A DNA stretch of 64,000 nt. Source: Neobacillus niacini. Lineage in GTDB: Bacteria; Bacillota; Bacilli; Bacillales; Cytobacillaceae. Under the pieces are notes generated by a model. The model was not told where the DNA came from, did no database searches, and saw only the letters and a list, made by a program, of their open reading frames with translations. This document shows positions 17,849 through 26,974 of this stretch, one piece after another. Position 1 is the first letter of the stretch. Every line of letters begins with the position of its first letter. The DNA lies in assembly GCF_000759675.1 (NCBI RefSeq), contig NZ_BAWM01000098.1, positions 62,001-126,000 of the forward strand, read 5' to 3'. Made by a program: the position numbers and the translations under genes.

Positions 17849-18601
17849 CTATAAGGATATTCCATAGAAAACCTTTAATATGGTCTTATAAAAAGGCACC
17901 TGCATCTTTCGGTATTGGTGTATAAATTCCATTTGATCATATTGTACCTCTTGTAATTTAATAGAAATGCTCCCTGAATTGAAGTTTACAATACTATATT
18001 TAGCGACTGGCTCAGAATTACAACCTAATGATCCCGGATTTAAAAAGACTTTTTCTTCCATTTGAAATAAATGAACAGGATGATGATGTCCAAAACAAAT
18101 CAGTCTTTCCTTGTAATCTTGAAATAAATGATTAAGATCGTCATAGGTTGGTTCTACGATTTGGCTAAACGGTTCTTTACTTATATGTTCAGTTAGTTTG
18201 TCTTTTTTTATATGATAATGAATTAATGCAGTGGGTATTTGTTCAATACTGTTTGAAATGTACCTTGGAAGTTTCTCAAGCTTTGGAATAAACGAAGTAT
18301 CTAAGTCACATGCAATCCATTCATGATGTTTACGCATTTCTCCTACGTTGTGACTTTCAGGGTATTCTTCACCCTTTATCAATGCGAGAACAGCCTCATC
18401 ATGATTACCTGTAATCATTGAAATGTCTTGGCGTGAAAACAACATATCTAACACTTCATTCGTTTGATGACCAATTCCAATCATATCTCCAAGGCAATAA
18501 ATATGCTCTATATTTTCTTTATTGTCAATTTCATGTAAAGCTGCTTTTAAGGCATTAGCATTTCCATGAACATCTGAAATAAATGCTATATTTTTCCCCA
18601 A
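17849..18601 (-). CDS. Calcineurin-like metallophosphoesterase (YfcE-like)
   Basis: 250 residues starting at TTG with GAAAGGGG upstream. The five metallophosphoesterase motifs are present: ISDVHGN (residues about 7-13), GDMIG, GNHDE, a His in LIHYH, and GHHHPVH near residue 180. Such proteins are phosphodiesterases or phosphatases that bind two metal ions; substrates vary widely. The gene overlaps the end of a decayed membrane-protein reading frame. Its function in this context is unknown. Confidence 0.85.
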   Translation of the reverse strand: MGKNIAFISDVHGNANALKAALHEIDNKENIEHIYCLGDMIGIGHQTNEVLDMLFSRQDISMITGNHDEAVLALIKGEEYPESHNVGEMRKHHEWIACDLDTSFIPKLEKLPRYISNSIEQIPTALIHYHIKKDKLTEHISKEPFSQIVEPTYDDLNHLFQDYKERLICFGHHHPVHLFQMEEKVFLNPGSLGCNSEPVAKYSIVNFNSGSISIKLQEVQYDQMEFIHQYRKMQVPFYKTILKVFYGISL

Positions 18602-19068
18602 TTAAATTCCCCTTTCATTAAGGCTGAAAATTTTATTGCCACTTGTTTTTCATATAAAATTGAATATACTATATCAGCTTTAGGGGCTCCCGCCTTTACT
18701 GGATGGTGCCAGCCAATGCAAAGCCACCGGTAATTAACCGGGCCAAGATAAGCAAAAACTAGCATTACTGATGCACATAGTAGATCAAAAGAAAACCCTA
18801 GTTTCTTGGTAGATAATACAACGAGGATGATAGTAAAAAATCCAGCATATAATCCGACCCAGAGTCGAACCTTATTAACGGGCTTATAATTAAAGAATGA
18901 ATGGATGACTAATGGAGCTATAACAAATAATGAAAAAACTGAGAGATTAACGATGTAATTAAAAAAATCAACCTATTTCCCACCAATACTTTTACATTTA
19001 AATTGTTGTCTAGATGTTGTCCCAACTAATATAGTTACGAAGGATGCAAAACCTTTTAAAAAATGAAT
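18586..19068 (-). pseudogene. Degraded membrane-protein gene
   Basis: One minus-strand frame stays open over about 160 codons apart from a single internal TAG at about 18968, and no start codon with a ribosome binding site is found. It encodes hydrophobic stretches such as FFTIILVVL and VMLVFAYLGPVNYRW, then CIGWHHPVKAG, and ends inside the start of the phosphoesterase gene. This looks like a membrane protein gene disabled by a stop and loss of its start. I cannot name the family. Confidence 0.5.
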
Positions 19069-19138
19069 CTACCATACTTACTAAAGTCAAATTGCATAAT
19101 CTCACAATATAGAACATTGATGAGTAAAATAGAAAGTT

Positions 19139-19318
19139 CTATTTTTCTTCTTTTAATCTACTGTCAGTTTTATTGGCACCGAAATATCGAGTGCATAGAT
19201 CATCTAATTGATTCTGATATTCTTTTACAAGATGATGATGATTTCCAAATCTCTTTCGGGCTTCATTCAAATTTCCTTTTATTATTTCATATTCATCAAC
19301 TAGTTTTTTCAAAATCAT
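19139..19318 (-). CDS. Small hypothetical protein, 59 residues
   Basis: ATG at 19318 is preceded by GGGGAGG at 7 bp, a strong ribosome binding site. The 59-residue product starts MILKKLVDEYEIIKGNLNEA and is helical, charged and soluble, with a HHH run in the middle. It may be a small regulatory or structural protein; no family recognised. It lies between the decayed membrane gene and the terminator at 19.5 kb. Confidence 0.6.
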   Translation of the reverse strand: MILKKLVDEYEIIKGNLNEARKRFGNHHHLVKEYQNQLDDLCTRYFGANKTDSRLKEEK

Positions 19319-19471
19319 AATATTACCTCCCCTCTTCTTTGTCTCAAACCAGACCTATTAACACAAATCAGTATACTGACAGAATGGTCAACCAGATTAA
19401 TATCCCTGATTTTTTTAAACGTGTACTAGGTAGTGCATTAGACAATATATAGTAAAAAATAATTAAGAAAC

Positions 19472-19515
19472 AAAAATCTGGTTCTTCCTGCGTATAACGG
19501 AAGAACCAGATTTTT
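19472..19515 (-). terminator. Strong bidirectional terminator
   Basis: AAAAATCTGGTTCTTCC and GGAAGAACCAGATTTTT are perfectly complementary across a 10-nt loop, with T runs in both directions. It ends the monooxygenase-dehydrogenase operon transcribed from the right. Confidence 0.9.
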
Positions 19516-19555
19516 TTGACTATTAAGCCGACATTAATGGAATTGCTCTATGAAA

Positions 19556-20584
19556 TTATTCGAATTTCGTCACAACAAATGTTCCTGTCAGAGCGTTTTG
19601 ACTCATACCTTCAAAAAGGCTGTTCACATCTGAAAGGGATACTTCACGATTCACCATTTTTCCTGGAGTTAGTTTCCCTTGTGCCACGAGAGGAAGCAAA
19701 GATGAAAAACGATGAACAGGCATGCCATAGGTAGAAATGAATCGAATCTCTTTACTAAGCATCTCGTTGACTGGAATCGAAACATTCCCACCTTCATTTG
19801 AAATGATACCGCCTTGCAAATGACGTCCATCCTTTTTTAAACTGCGGATCGAGTTGACACATGTTTCGGAATGCCCCAGTGCATCCACAGACACGTCTGC
19901 CCCTCCCTTAGTGATTTCCATTATTGCCTTAATGGGTTTCGTTACACGGCTGTTTATGGTATAAATAGCACCCATCTGCTTTGCTAACTCAAGGTTAGCA
20001 TCATTGATGTCCACTCCGATTACATTTGCCCCCATTGCCGTTGCAATGTTGATCAAGGAAAGACCAAGGCCTCCACACCCATAAACGGCTACCCACTCGC
20101 CTGGCAGAACCTGCACTCGATCAACTAACCCATGGTAGGCAGTCATGAACCGACATCCTAAGGCTGAGGCATCAAGGAAATTCATTTCCTCCGGAAGGTG
20201 TATTACATTTCGATCTCCTTTTGGAACAGCCACGTATTCTGCGTAACCTCCATCATAGTTAGCACCGGGTGAGGTACGAGAGTCACAAAGATGTGATTTA
20301 CCGCCGAGACAGTGTGGGCAAGTACCATCACTATTTGTAAAGGGCACGATTACCCGATCGCCCTTTTTAAAGTGAGTAACATCCTTGCCCACTTCTTCTA
20401 CTACACCGCTAAATTCATGCCCCAAGATACGATTAGCCGGCTGTCCATGCGTCCACATATGCCAGTCACTTCGACATACTCCATTCGCCATTACTTTAAT
20501 AAGGATACCGTCTTTATCAGGTGTGGGATCTTGCACATTCCTAACCTCACACCTCTGCTTATCAACCAGTACTAGTGCTTTCAA
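19556..20584 (-). CDS. Zinc-dependent alcohol dehydrogenase
   Basis: 342 residues of the medium-chain dehydrogenase family. Catalytic zinc ligands are visible in GVCRSDWH and GHEFSG; the structural zinc loop is TCPHCLGGKSHLC, where the first of the usual four Cys is replaced by Asp. The Rossmann motif is GCGGLGLSL. Start TTG has GAGGAGG 8 bp upstream. It is the last gene of the operon with the aldehyde dehydrogenase and Baeyer-Villiger monooxygenase, so it likely oxidises an alcohol released after ester cleavage, feeding the aldehyde dehydrogenase. The substrate is inferred only. Confidence 0.88.
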   Translation of the reverse strand: MKALVLVDKQRCEVRNVQDPTPDKDGILIKVMANGVCRSDWHMWTHGQPANRILGHEFSGVVEEVGKDVTHFKKGDRVIVPFTNSDGTCPHCLGGKSHLCDSRTSPGANYDGGYAEYVAVPKGDRNVIHLPEEMNFLDASALGCRFMTAYHGLVDRVQVLPGEWVAVYGCGGLGLSLINIATAMGANVIGVDINDANLELAKQMGAIYTINSRVTKPIKAIMEITKGGADVSVDALGHSETCVNSIRSLKKDGRHLQGGIISNEGGNVSIPVNEMLSKEIRFISTYGMPVHRFSSLLPLVAQGKLTPGKMVNREVSLSDVNSLFEGMSQNALTGTFVVTKFE

Positions 20585-20618
20585 TATTCCTACCTCCTCG
20601 AATATGGAAGATTTGAGC

Positions 20619-22118
20619 TTAATCTAGATTAATTACAACACTTTTCGTTTTGGTGTATGCTTCAATACCTGGATAACCCATTTCTGCTCCAATCCCACTC
20701 TGTTTATGACCAGTCAGGGGAATTGCATTATCCGAATTGAGGTAGGTATTTACCCAGACGGTTCCTGCTTCTAATGAATTAATAACCTTAAAAGCTTTCG
20801 AAATATCTTTCGTCCATACACCAGAAGCTAGTCCATATTCGGAAAAATTGGCTCTTCCAATTACTTCATCAATATCCTCAAATGGCATAACACATAAAAC
20901 TGGTCCAAATATCTCCTCTTTTACAGCCGTACAATTTTCATCCAGATCAATAAGTATGGTAGGCTGCAAGTAGTTTCCACCTGCTAACTCGCTATCATGA
21001 AGAGTATTTCCTCCTACCAATACTTTTGCCCCTTCTTTTTTAGCTGTTTCAATATAATTTTTAACCGTTTCAAGGTGCTGTTTGGAGACCAGCGGCCCCA
21101 TCTGTGACGTTGGATCTAACGGATTGCCCACTTTCATTTTTAGTGCCATTTCAACTAATTTTTCAATTACTAAGTTATACACTTTCTTTTCCACATAGAG
21201 TCGAGAACCTGCCATACATACTTGACCTTGATTGGTAAACATCCCCATAAAGGAACCTTTTATCGCTTTTTCTAAGTCTGCATCGGCAAAAATAATATTT
21301 GGCGATTTTCCTCCTAATTCCAATGTTACCTTTTTCAAAGTTTCAGCGGAGCTTTTCATGATTCCTTTGCCTACGATCGTTGATCCAGTGAATCCAATTT
21401 TATCAATATCGGGATGACTTGTAATCGCTTCCCCAATTTTCCCACCGGAACCTGTTACAATATTCACCACTCCGTCTGGGAATCCGGCATCCCGTATAAG
21501 CTCACCTAATAGCAATGCCGTTAGGGTAGTTTGTTGGGAAGGCTTTAATATCACCGTATTCCCTGCAGCGAGTGGAGCCGCTAATTTCCAGATTGCCCCA
21601 AGTAAAGGGATATTCCATGAGGTAATTTGACCACAAACCCCGATTGGGTCTCTTTTTGTGTAGGCATGAAGATTCCCCCCTGTTGAAAACGGTATCGTTT
21701 GACCCGTTAATTGAGTCGCCCACCCTGCATAATAGCGTAGGTGAGCAATGGCTGAGGGTACAAATCCATATCGTGAAAAATTAATAGTGATTCCGCCATC
21801 AATCGTTTCCAAATAGGCAAATTCTTCTGAACGTTGTTCAAGTAAATCCGCCAGTTTATTGAGAAGTTTTGACCGTTTTGCAGGAGAAGTTGATGACCAT
21901 GGTCCTTTAAATGCAGCTCTTGCAGCACGAACCGCTCGATCCACGTCTTCTTTATCCCCCGCATAAATTTTAGCAATGACTTCCCCATTTGCTGGATTAA
22001 TAGATTCATAGACTTTACCAGAGATGGAAGGAACCCATTCACCGTTGATTAACATTTTCTTTGTGCTAGAAAGAAATTTTGCCACGTTTTCTTGATGTAC
22101 TTCTAATAATTTGGACAT
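20619..22118 (-). CDS. NAD(P)+-dependent aldehyde dehydrogenase
   Basis: 499 residues with all superfamily marks: SWNIPLLGA, GFTGSTIVG, catalytic Glu in TLELGGKSPN, catalytic Cys in GQVCMAGS, and EEIFGPV. It lies 34 bp upstream of the alcohol dehydrogenase and 77 bp downstream of the monooxygenase. It probably converts the aldehyde from the alcohol dehydrogenase to a carboxylic acid that the island's CoA ligases can activate. Confidence 0.9.
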   Translation of the reverse strand: MSKLLEVHQENVAKFLSSTKKMLINGEWVPSISGKVYESINPANGEVIAKIYAGDKEDVDRAVRAARAAFKGPWSSTSPAKRSKLLNKLADLLEQRSEEFAYLETIDGGITINFSRYGFVPSAIAHLRYYAGWATQLTGQTIPFSTGGNLHAYTKRDPIGVCGQITSWNIPLLGAIWKLAAPLAAGNTVILKPSQQTTLTALLLGELIRDAGFPDGVVNIVTGSGGKIGEAITSHPDIDKIGFTGSTIVGKGIMKSSAETLKKVTLELGGKSPNIIFADADLEKAIKGSFMGMFTNQGQVCMAGSRLYVEKKVYNLVIEKLVEMALKMKVGNPLDPTSQMGPLVSKQHLETVKNYIETAKKEGAKVLVGGNTLHDSELAGGNYLQPTILIDLDENCTAVKEEIFGPVLCVMPFEDIDEVIGRANFSEYGLASGVWTKDISKAFKVINSLEAGTVWVNTYLNSDNAIPLTGHKQSGIGAEMGYPGIEAYTKTKSVVINLD

Positions 22119-22195
22119 TTATTACTCATCCCCTATCATTATTTGCATATCACCATTAGACACCTAATGGTATACTATTTCCGTACTTCAGTTTA

Positions 22196-23830
22196 TTATG
22201 AAACAGTTTCTCTAGCAGAACTTATAGAAAATCCCTCGTAGCCTTTAGCCGCCACCTCGTCACATTTCTTACGGTAATTCCCTACACCACCGACAAAAAT
22301 GAGGAATCCACGCGGCTTCCCTTCGATATTTGCGCCTGTGTACCAAGAGTCACCCTTAGAATAAAGTGTTTTGTCAGCGACCTCTCTGCAATGCTTACTC
22401 CAAGCCTCTTCCGCCTCGACTTTAGCCTCAATCGTTTCCACACCATTTTCCCGAAGATATTCCAAACAATCACCAATCCATTCTACATGCTGCTCAATTG
22501 ATACGGGCATATTGGTTAATGCGGAAGGGCTTTCAGGTCCGGTAACCATGAACATGTTTGGGAAACCAGCGTTGGCGATTCCAAGATATGTCCTTACATG
22601 GCCTCCATTTGCCCATTTCTCCTTTAGTGACACCCCCTCTTTACCACGGATATCTATCTTAAACAAGGGCCCTGTCATCCCATCGAATCCAGTTGCAAAA
22701 ACAATCACATCTAGTTCATACTCTGCTTCTTCGGTTCTGATGCCCTTGGCTGTGATCTCCACAATTGGAGCACGCTTAACATCTACCAAGGAAACGTTTT
22801 CACGGTTAAATGTCTCATAATAATTGGTGTCAAGGACCGGCCGTTTAGATCCGTATAAGTATGTTGGCTTCAATTTCTCTGCCACCTCTGGGTCTTTAAC
22901 GGTTTCACTTATCTTGGAGCGGATGAAGTCGCAAACTGTTTCGTTAGCGTCTGGGTTTAGCATCAAATCATTGTAGGTAAGTCCCATCGCAAATCCCCCA
23001 CGCTCCCAGACCTTCTGGAATTCTCGCTCTCGTTCTTCCAGTGTATCATCCAAAGCTGATCGATTATTAATTAGTTGATCAAGATAGCCAGTAAGGGAGT
23101 GACGAGTTTGATTCCTAATCTCGCTGTAATTTGCTTTTGTTTGACGAATGAACTCCGGATCATAGGGATGGTTCCTCGCAGGTGTACAGTACCCAGGGGT
23201 TCGCTGAAACACAGTAAGGTGATCGGCTTCTTGGGCAATGATTGGGATGGACTGGATACCGCTCGATCCCGTTCCAATAACACCAACACGCTTCCCCTTA
23301 AAATCTACTCCTTCATGGGGCCATTTTCCGGTATGATACCAATCACCCTTAAAGCTATCTAAGCCTTTAATGTTAGGAACATTTGCGGCATTGAGTAAGC
23401 CAACACCTGAGATGAAGTACTTAGCCGACAAAATGGTCCCATCTTCCGATTGGATCTTCCACTTTTTATTGACCTCGTCGTAATGTGCAGCAGTTATGCG
23501 TGTATTGAACTGGATATCACGACGCAAATCTAATTTATCAGCCACAAAGTTAAGGTAACTTAGTATTTCCGCCTGCTCTGGGAATCTTGAAGTCCATGTC
23601 CATTCCTGAAGGATTTCTTCAGAAAAAGTGTAATTATAAATGATGCTATCTGAGTCGCATTTCGCTCCTGGATAGCGATTCGCATACCATACGCCCCCCA
23701 CATCACTATTTGCCTCGAAAACACGGATGGAAAATCCAGACTCTCGTAATCGATGTAGCATGTATAATCCCGAAAATCCTGCACCGATTACAATTGCGTC
23801 GAAGTTGTTATCCTGATTAGATTTCATCAT
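22196..23830 (-). CDS. Baeyer-Villiger flavin monooxygenase
   Basis: 544 residues, the usual size of type I BVMOs. Two dinucleotide motifs, GAGFSG (residues 16-21, FAD) and GTGSSG (186-191, NADPH), flank the type I BVMO fingerprint FxGxxxHxxxWP, here FKGDWYHTGKWP at 160-171. These enzymes insert oxygen next to a carbonyl, turning ketones into esters or lactones. With an esterase and alcohol and aldehyde dehydrogenases in the island, a ketone-to-ester-to-acid route is likely; the ketone is unknown. GGAGG precedes two adjacent ATG codons. A shared promoter element lies 460 bp upstream. Confidence 0.93.
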   Translation of the reverse strand: MMKSNQDNNFDAIVIGAGFSGLYMLHRLRESGFSIRVFEANSDVGGVWYANRYPGAKCDSDSIIYNYTFSEEILQEWTWTSRFPEQAEILSYLNFVADKLDLRRDIQFNTRITAAHYDEVNKKWKIQSEDGTILSAKYFISGVGLLNAANVPNIKGLDSFKGDWYHTGKWPHEGVDFKGKRVGVIGTGSSGIQSIPIIAQEADHLTVFQRTPGYCTPARNHPYDPEFIRQTKANYSEIRNQTRHSLTGYLDQLINNRSALDDTLEEREREFQKVWERGGFAMGLTYNDLMLNPDANETVCDFIRSKISETVKDPEVAEKLKPTYLYGSKRPVLDTNYYETFNRENVSLVDVKRAPIVEITAKGIRTEEAEYELDVIVFATGFDGMTGPLFKIDIRGKEGVSLKEKWANGGHVRTYLGIANAGFPNMFMVTGPESPSALTNMPVSIEQHVEWIGDCLEYLRENGVETIEAKVEAEEAWSKHCREVADKTLYSKGDSWYTGANIEGKPRGFLIFVGGVGNYRKKCDEVAAKGYEGFSISSARETVS

Positions 23831-24149
23831 AATACTTACCTCCTTTAAATATTTAGAAAATATTGAACATTCTCCCCTGATAAGGATTAAAGGAGAAAGG
23901 TTTCAAAAACCTATATTTTTTTATATAAGGAAAATCCCCCTTTATGTAATACCTACATAGTCCATTCCTGGATCACAAACAACGTCACTTTTACTCAAGC
24001 TTGATTTTCGTTCACTTGGTTATTATCAACCCAAGATACAACTCAGTTATGTCTACTTTTTAAAGAATGCAGGCATCCTTTCCTTACATAAAACAAATAT
24101 AAATTTCACAAAAAACATTTTTGTAAACCCTTACATTTAAACCCTGTCG

Positions 24150-24244
24150 GTGACCATTTGATCTATTTTTAAAAAAGTTCAGCTGAGCTAGAAATAGACC
24201 CCTTTATTTGCTCAAGAAATACAGCGATATTAATAAAATATCCT
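24150..24244 (-). pseudogene. C-terminal remnant of an HSL-type esterase gene
   Basis: The minus strand reads GYFINIAVFLEQIKGSIS and then, after a frameshift in a T/A run, a KIDQMVT-like tail. This closely matches the last 32 codons of the intact esterase at 46106-47050 (GYFTNMAIFPERIKGTIS, then YKIDQLVTK). Everything upstream of this point is missing. It lies just downstream of promoter-element copy 1 in the 660-bp gap before the monooxygenase. The rest of that gap holds no gene I can see. Confidence 0.75.
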
Positions 24245-24287
24245 TCTCCCATTCTTTTTCGGTTTTTACTTTATTTCAAAATTGCAC

Positions 24288-24371
24288 GAATCTTTACATT
24301 TGTATGATAATTAATATTTATGATTAAATAAAGTTTAGAAATTAAAAGGTACGTTAAGTAAATATTAATGC
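24288..24371 (-). promoter_or_regulatory. Shared bipartite promoter element, copy 1 (monooxygenase operon)
   Basis: Plus-strand text has GAATCTTTACATTTGTATGATAA at the left and AAAGGTACGTTAAGTAAATA at the right. Read on the minus strand, the GTACC box comes first and a TTATCATA -10-like block follows about 35 bp later. No other gene lies between it and the monooxygenase. Confidence 0.75.
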
Positions 24372-24434
24372 TACAAATCAATAAGGAAGTTCATAAATCA
24401 ATGCGTTTAAGTTAATCAACTAAAATAAAAAAAA

Positions 24435-24480
24435 ACATTTGACCAACATATCATTAATAAAAAATAATATGGTCAAGTGT
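24435..24480 (-). terminator. Terminator of the IclR-containing operon
   Basis: ACATTTGACCA pairs with TGGTCAAGTGT (one G-T) and is followed on the minus strand by a long T run. It sits 10 bp after the IclR stop codon and just before element copy 1. Confidence 0.75.
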
Positions 24481-24489
24481 TAATTCTCT

Positions 24490-25227
24490 TTAAATGCTTC
24501 TAAGTTCATAACCAAGACGAGCTGAAATTTGTTTTCCAATATACAGCATTAGGGTTTGAAGATGAGTCAGTGCTTCCTCCGTCATACGTAGTGTCGGCCC
24601 TGAGACACTTACTGCTGCCACTACTTTACCCAAATGGTCAAAGATAGGAACGGCAATACACGTAATACCATATTCATTTTCTTCCAAATCAAGTGCGTAG
24701 CCCTTCTGTTTCACTTTAGCCAATTCCTTGATAAAATCCTCTTTTTTCCTGATCGTTTTATCTGTTTGTATTGCCATTCCTTTACGTTCAAGAATATCCA
24801 GAACATCATTGGTTGGAAGGTAGGCGAGGATTGCTTTTCCAACTGAGGTGCAGTGCATGGATGCTCTTTTACCTACTTTAGAATGCATCCTTAGTGTTTC
24901 ATTTCCTTCTAATTTTTCAATATAGACCACTTCACCATGATCATAAACAACAAGATGAATAACCTCATTCGTTTCTTTTTCCAATTGCTGCAGAAAAGGG
25001 TTAGCCTCAGCTCTTAGATCAATGGATTCAAGCAGTTTTGAACTGATTTCTAATAATTTGTAACCAAGCTTATAGCGCGAGGTATCTTCATCTTGCTCAA
25101 TATACCCATATTGTACGAGTGTTGACAGGATCCGGTATACAGAGCTTTTATTAAAATCTATTTGATTGGCAATCTCTGTAACACCTAAGCCGCCCATTTT
25201 TAAACTTACAAGAGGAATAATATCCAA
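24490..25227 (-). CDS. IclR-family transcriptional regulator, start uncertain
   Basis: 245 residues: N-terminal winged helix (GLGVTEIANQIDFNKSSVYRIL, then RYKLG) and a C-terminal IclR effector domain (GEVVYIEKLEG, HCTSVGKAILAYLP, GYALDLEENEYGITCIAVPI). IclR proteins are usually small-molecule-responsive regulators of carbon catabolism. The only available start is TTG at 25227 without a recognisable ribosome binding site, and an in-frame stop lies 7 codons further up, so about ten usual N-terminal residues are missing. It follows an acyl-CoA dehydrogenase gene by 44 bp and is probably co-transcribed. Confidence 0.8.
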   Translation of the reverse strand: MDIIPLVSLKMGGLGVTEIANQIDFNKSSVYRILSTLVQYGYIEQDEDTSRYKLGYKLLEISSKLLESIDLRAEANPFLQQLEKETNEVIHLVVYDHGEVVYIEKLEGNETLRMHSKVGKRASMHCTSVGKAILAYLPTNDVLDILERKGMAIQTDKTIRKKEDFIKELAKVKQKGYALDLEENEYGITCIAVPIFDHLGKVVAAVSVSGPTLRMTEEALTHLQTLMLYIGKQISARLGYELRSI

Positions 25228-25271
25228 TGCTGGCTTATTGCAAAATTAATTGACTCATAGAATAATCACTA

Positions 25272-26423
25272 TCAAGAAAAAGCTGCTATTCCCAGAATTT
25301 CCCTACCAATGATTAGTTTTTGCATTTCGTTTGTTCCTTCTGCAATCGTAAAATATCGAATATCACGGTAATAGCGTTCAACAGGGAATTCCTTCGTGTA
25401 TCCATAGCCGCCATGAATTTGTAAAGCTTCTTCCGCAACTTTTAATACCTTTTCAGTGGAGAAGTATTTTGCCATTGAGCATTCCACTTTGCAGGATTTC
25501 CCCTGATCCAACAAATGGCTGGCCTGAAGACCAAGTAAACGCATAGCGCTTGTCAGAGTAACCATTTCACTAATTTTTGCTTGTATTAGTTGAAACCCTC
25601 CAATTGGTTTTCCAAATTGAACCCGTTCCTTTGCATACTTTATTGAAGCGTCTACACATGCTTGGGCAATTCCAGTAGAAATAAACGCGACCATTGCCCG
25701 TGCGCTATTCAAGAATTTTAGACCCTGCCTTAATCCGTCCCCTACTTTTCCCAGCAAATTTTCTGCAGGAATCTCGCAATCTTCAAAAATTAACTCTGCA
25801 AATGGACAGCTGGTGGTTCCCATTTTTTCAATCGGTTTCGTTTCATAATGAGAGACTCCTTTTTCAACTATAAAAGCAGCAATTCCATCATTTCCTTTGG
25901 ATTTATCCGTTTGAGCGATGACGATTCCGATTTCACCTTCTACCCCGTTCGTGATAAACATTTTCGATCCATTGATAATCCACTTATCTCCTCTTAACTC
26001 TGCACGGGTTTGAATGCTGGATGTATCCGAACCAACATTCGGTTCAGTCAGGGCAAAGAAACCAAACTTTTCTCCTTTAAGTAAAGGTTCCAAGAATTTT
26101 CTTCGCTGGTTTTCAGTACCATATTCATAGATATGTGTCAGGACCGAATTCGTAAGCCCAACAGTTGCACGTAAGGATGGCCAAACTCTGGATAATTCTT
26201 CAATCATGGTAAAATAGGTGGTATAATCTAGCCCAAGACCTCCTGCATCTTCTGGAAGAAGTCCTCCTAAATAGCCAAAAGGCACTAATTGTTGAACAAT
26301 TTCTTTCGAAACTGCTTTTCCAGATTTCTCATAGCTATCAACGATAGGTAAGATTTCCTTATCTAAAAATCTTCTAATGGTATCCTTAATCATCATTTGC
26401 TCATCAGATAATACTAGAGACAT
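25272..26423 (-). CDS. Acyl-CoA dehydrogenase
   Basis: 383 residues, FAD-dependent, introducing a 2,3-double bond into acyl-CoA and passing electrons to ETF. Visible are FFALTEPNVGSDTSS in the FAD/substrate region, KMFITNG, and [15 protein letters not shown], and the C-terminal block with the catalytic-base region QIHGGYGYTKEFPVER. The start overlaps the end of the MaoC gene by 10 bp, so the two are coupled. GGAGG precedes ATG by 7 bp. Chain-length and branching preference cannot be read from sequence. Confidence 0.92.
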   Translation of the reverse strand: MSLVLSDEQMMIKDTIRRFLDKEILPIVDSYEKSGKAVSKEIVQQLVPFGYLGGLLPEDAGGLGLDYTTYFTMIEELSRVWPSLRATVGLTNSVLTHIYEYGTENQRRKFLEPLLKGEKFGFFALTEPNVGSDTSSIQTRAELRGDKWIINGSKMFITNGVEGEIGIVIAQTDKSKGNDGIAAFIVEKGVSHYETKPIEKMGTTSCPFAELIFEDCEIPAENLLGKVGDGLRQGLKFLNSARAMVAFISTGIAQACVDASIKYAKERVQFGKPIGGFQLIQAKISEMVTLTSAMRLLGLQASHLLDQGKSCKVECSMAKYFSTEKVLKVAEEALQIHGGYGYTKEFPVERYYRDIRYFTIAEGTNEMQKLIIGREILGIAAFS

Positions 26424-26911
26424 TTCATTTCCTCCTTTATTTTGTGTTTTGGATTATTTCTTAAAATCAACATGGGCGTGGTCCCTTCTTGTATAACCTT
26501 TCCCCTTTGGTTGATCACTTTCCGTTTAAAATAAACAATTCCTCTATCAGGCTTACTTGTTTCTTCTTTTCCTACAATTTCAATTTCAAGATGTATGGTA
26601 TCCCCGAATTTAAGCGGACCTAGAAATCTCCAGGAATTAATCCCCAAAAGAGTTATTAAGGACTGCACCATTCGCCTATTCAGGTCAGTTCTTGTGAATA
26701 ACCCTGAGGATACCGTCAATCCAAGGAGACCATGTGCAATGCGTTCTCCAAAAATGGAATCCTTAGCATATTCACTATCAACATGAAGGGCATTGTAGTC
26801 ACCAGATAAGCCAGCAAAATTTACAACATCTGCTTCCGTGATTGTTCTAGCAGGAGATAAAAATCTTTCTCCCACTTCAAAGTCCTCAAAATATAAGGTC
26901 TCCTTTGACAT
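26414..26911 (-). CDS. MaoC-like (R)-specific enoyl-CoA hydratase/dehydratase
   Basis: 165 residues with the hotdog fold and the catalytic hydratase-2 motif at FAGLSGDYNALHVDSEYA (Asp/His dyad), followed by RIAHGLLGLTVSSGL. It would hydrate the enoyl-CoA from the overlapping acyl-CoA dehydrogenase to a 3-hydroxyacyl-CoA, which the adjacent SDR could oxidise. Length is typical of single-domain MaoC proteins. Confidence 0.88.
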   Translation of the reverse strand: MSKETLYFEDFEVGERFLSPARTITEADVVNFAGLSGDYNALHVDSEYAKDSIFGERIAHGLLGLTVSSGLFTRTDLNRRMVQSLITLLGINSWRFLGPLKFGDTIHLEIEIVGKEETSKPDRGIVYFKRKVINQRGKVIQEGTTPMLILRNNPKHKIKEEMKCL

Positions 26912-26974
26912 CGTTATCCTCCTAAATTCTGTTTCTTATATTCCGCTTATTAAGATTCTTCCTTTATAATTTGA

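Noticed and set aside
17743-17925. 60-codon plus-strand frame over the palindrome
   Set aside because: No ribosome binding site, and it runs into the antisense of the phosphoesterase gene.
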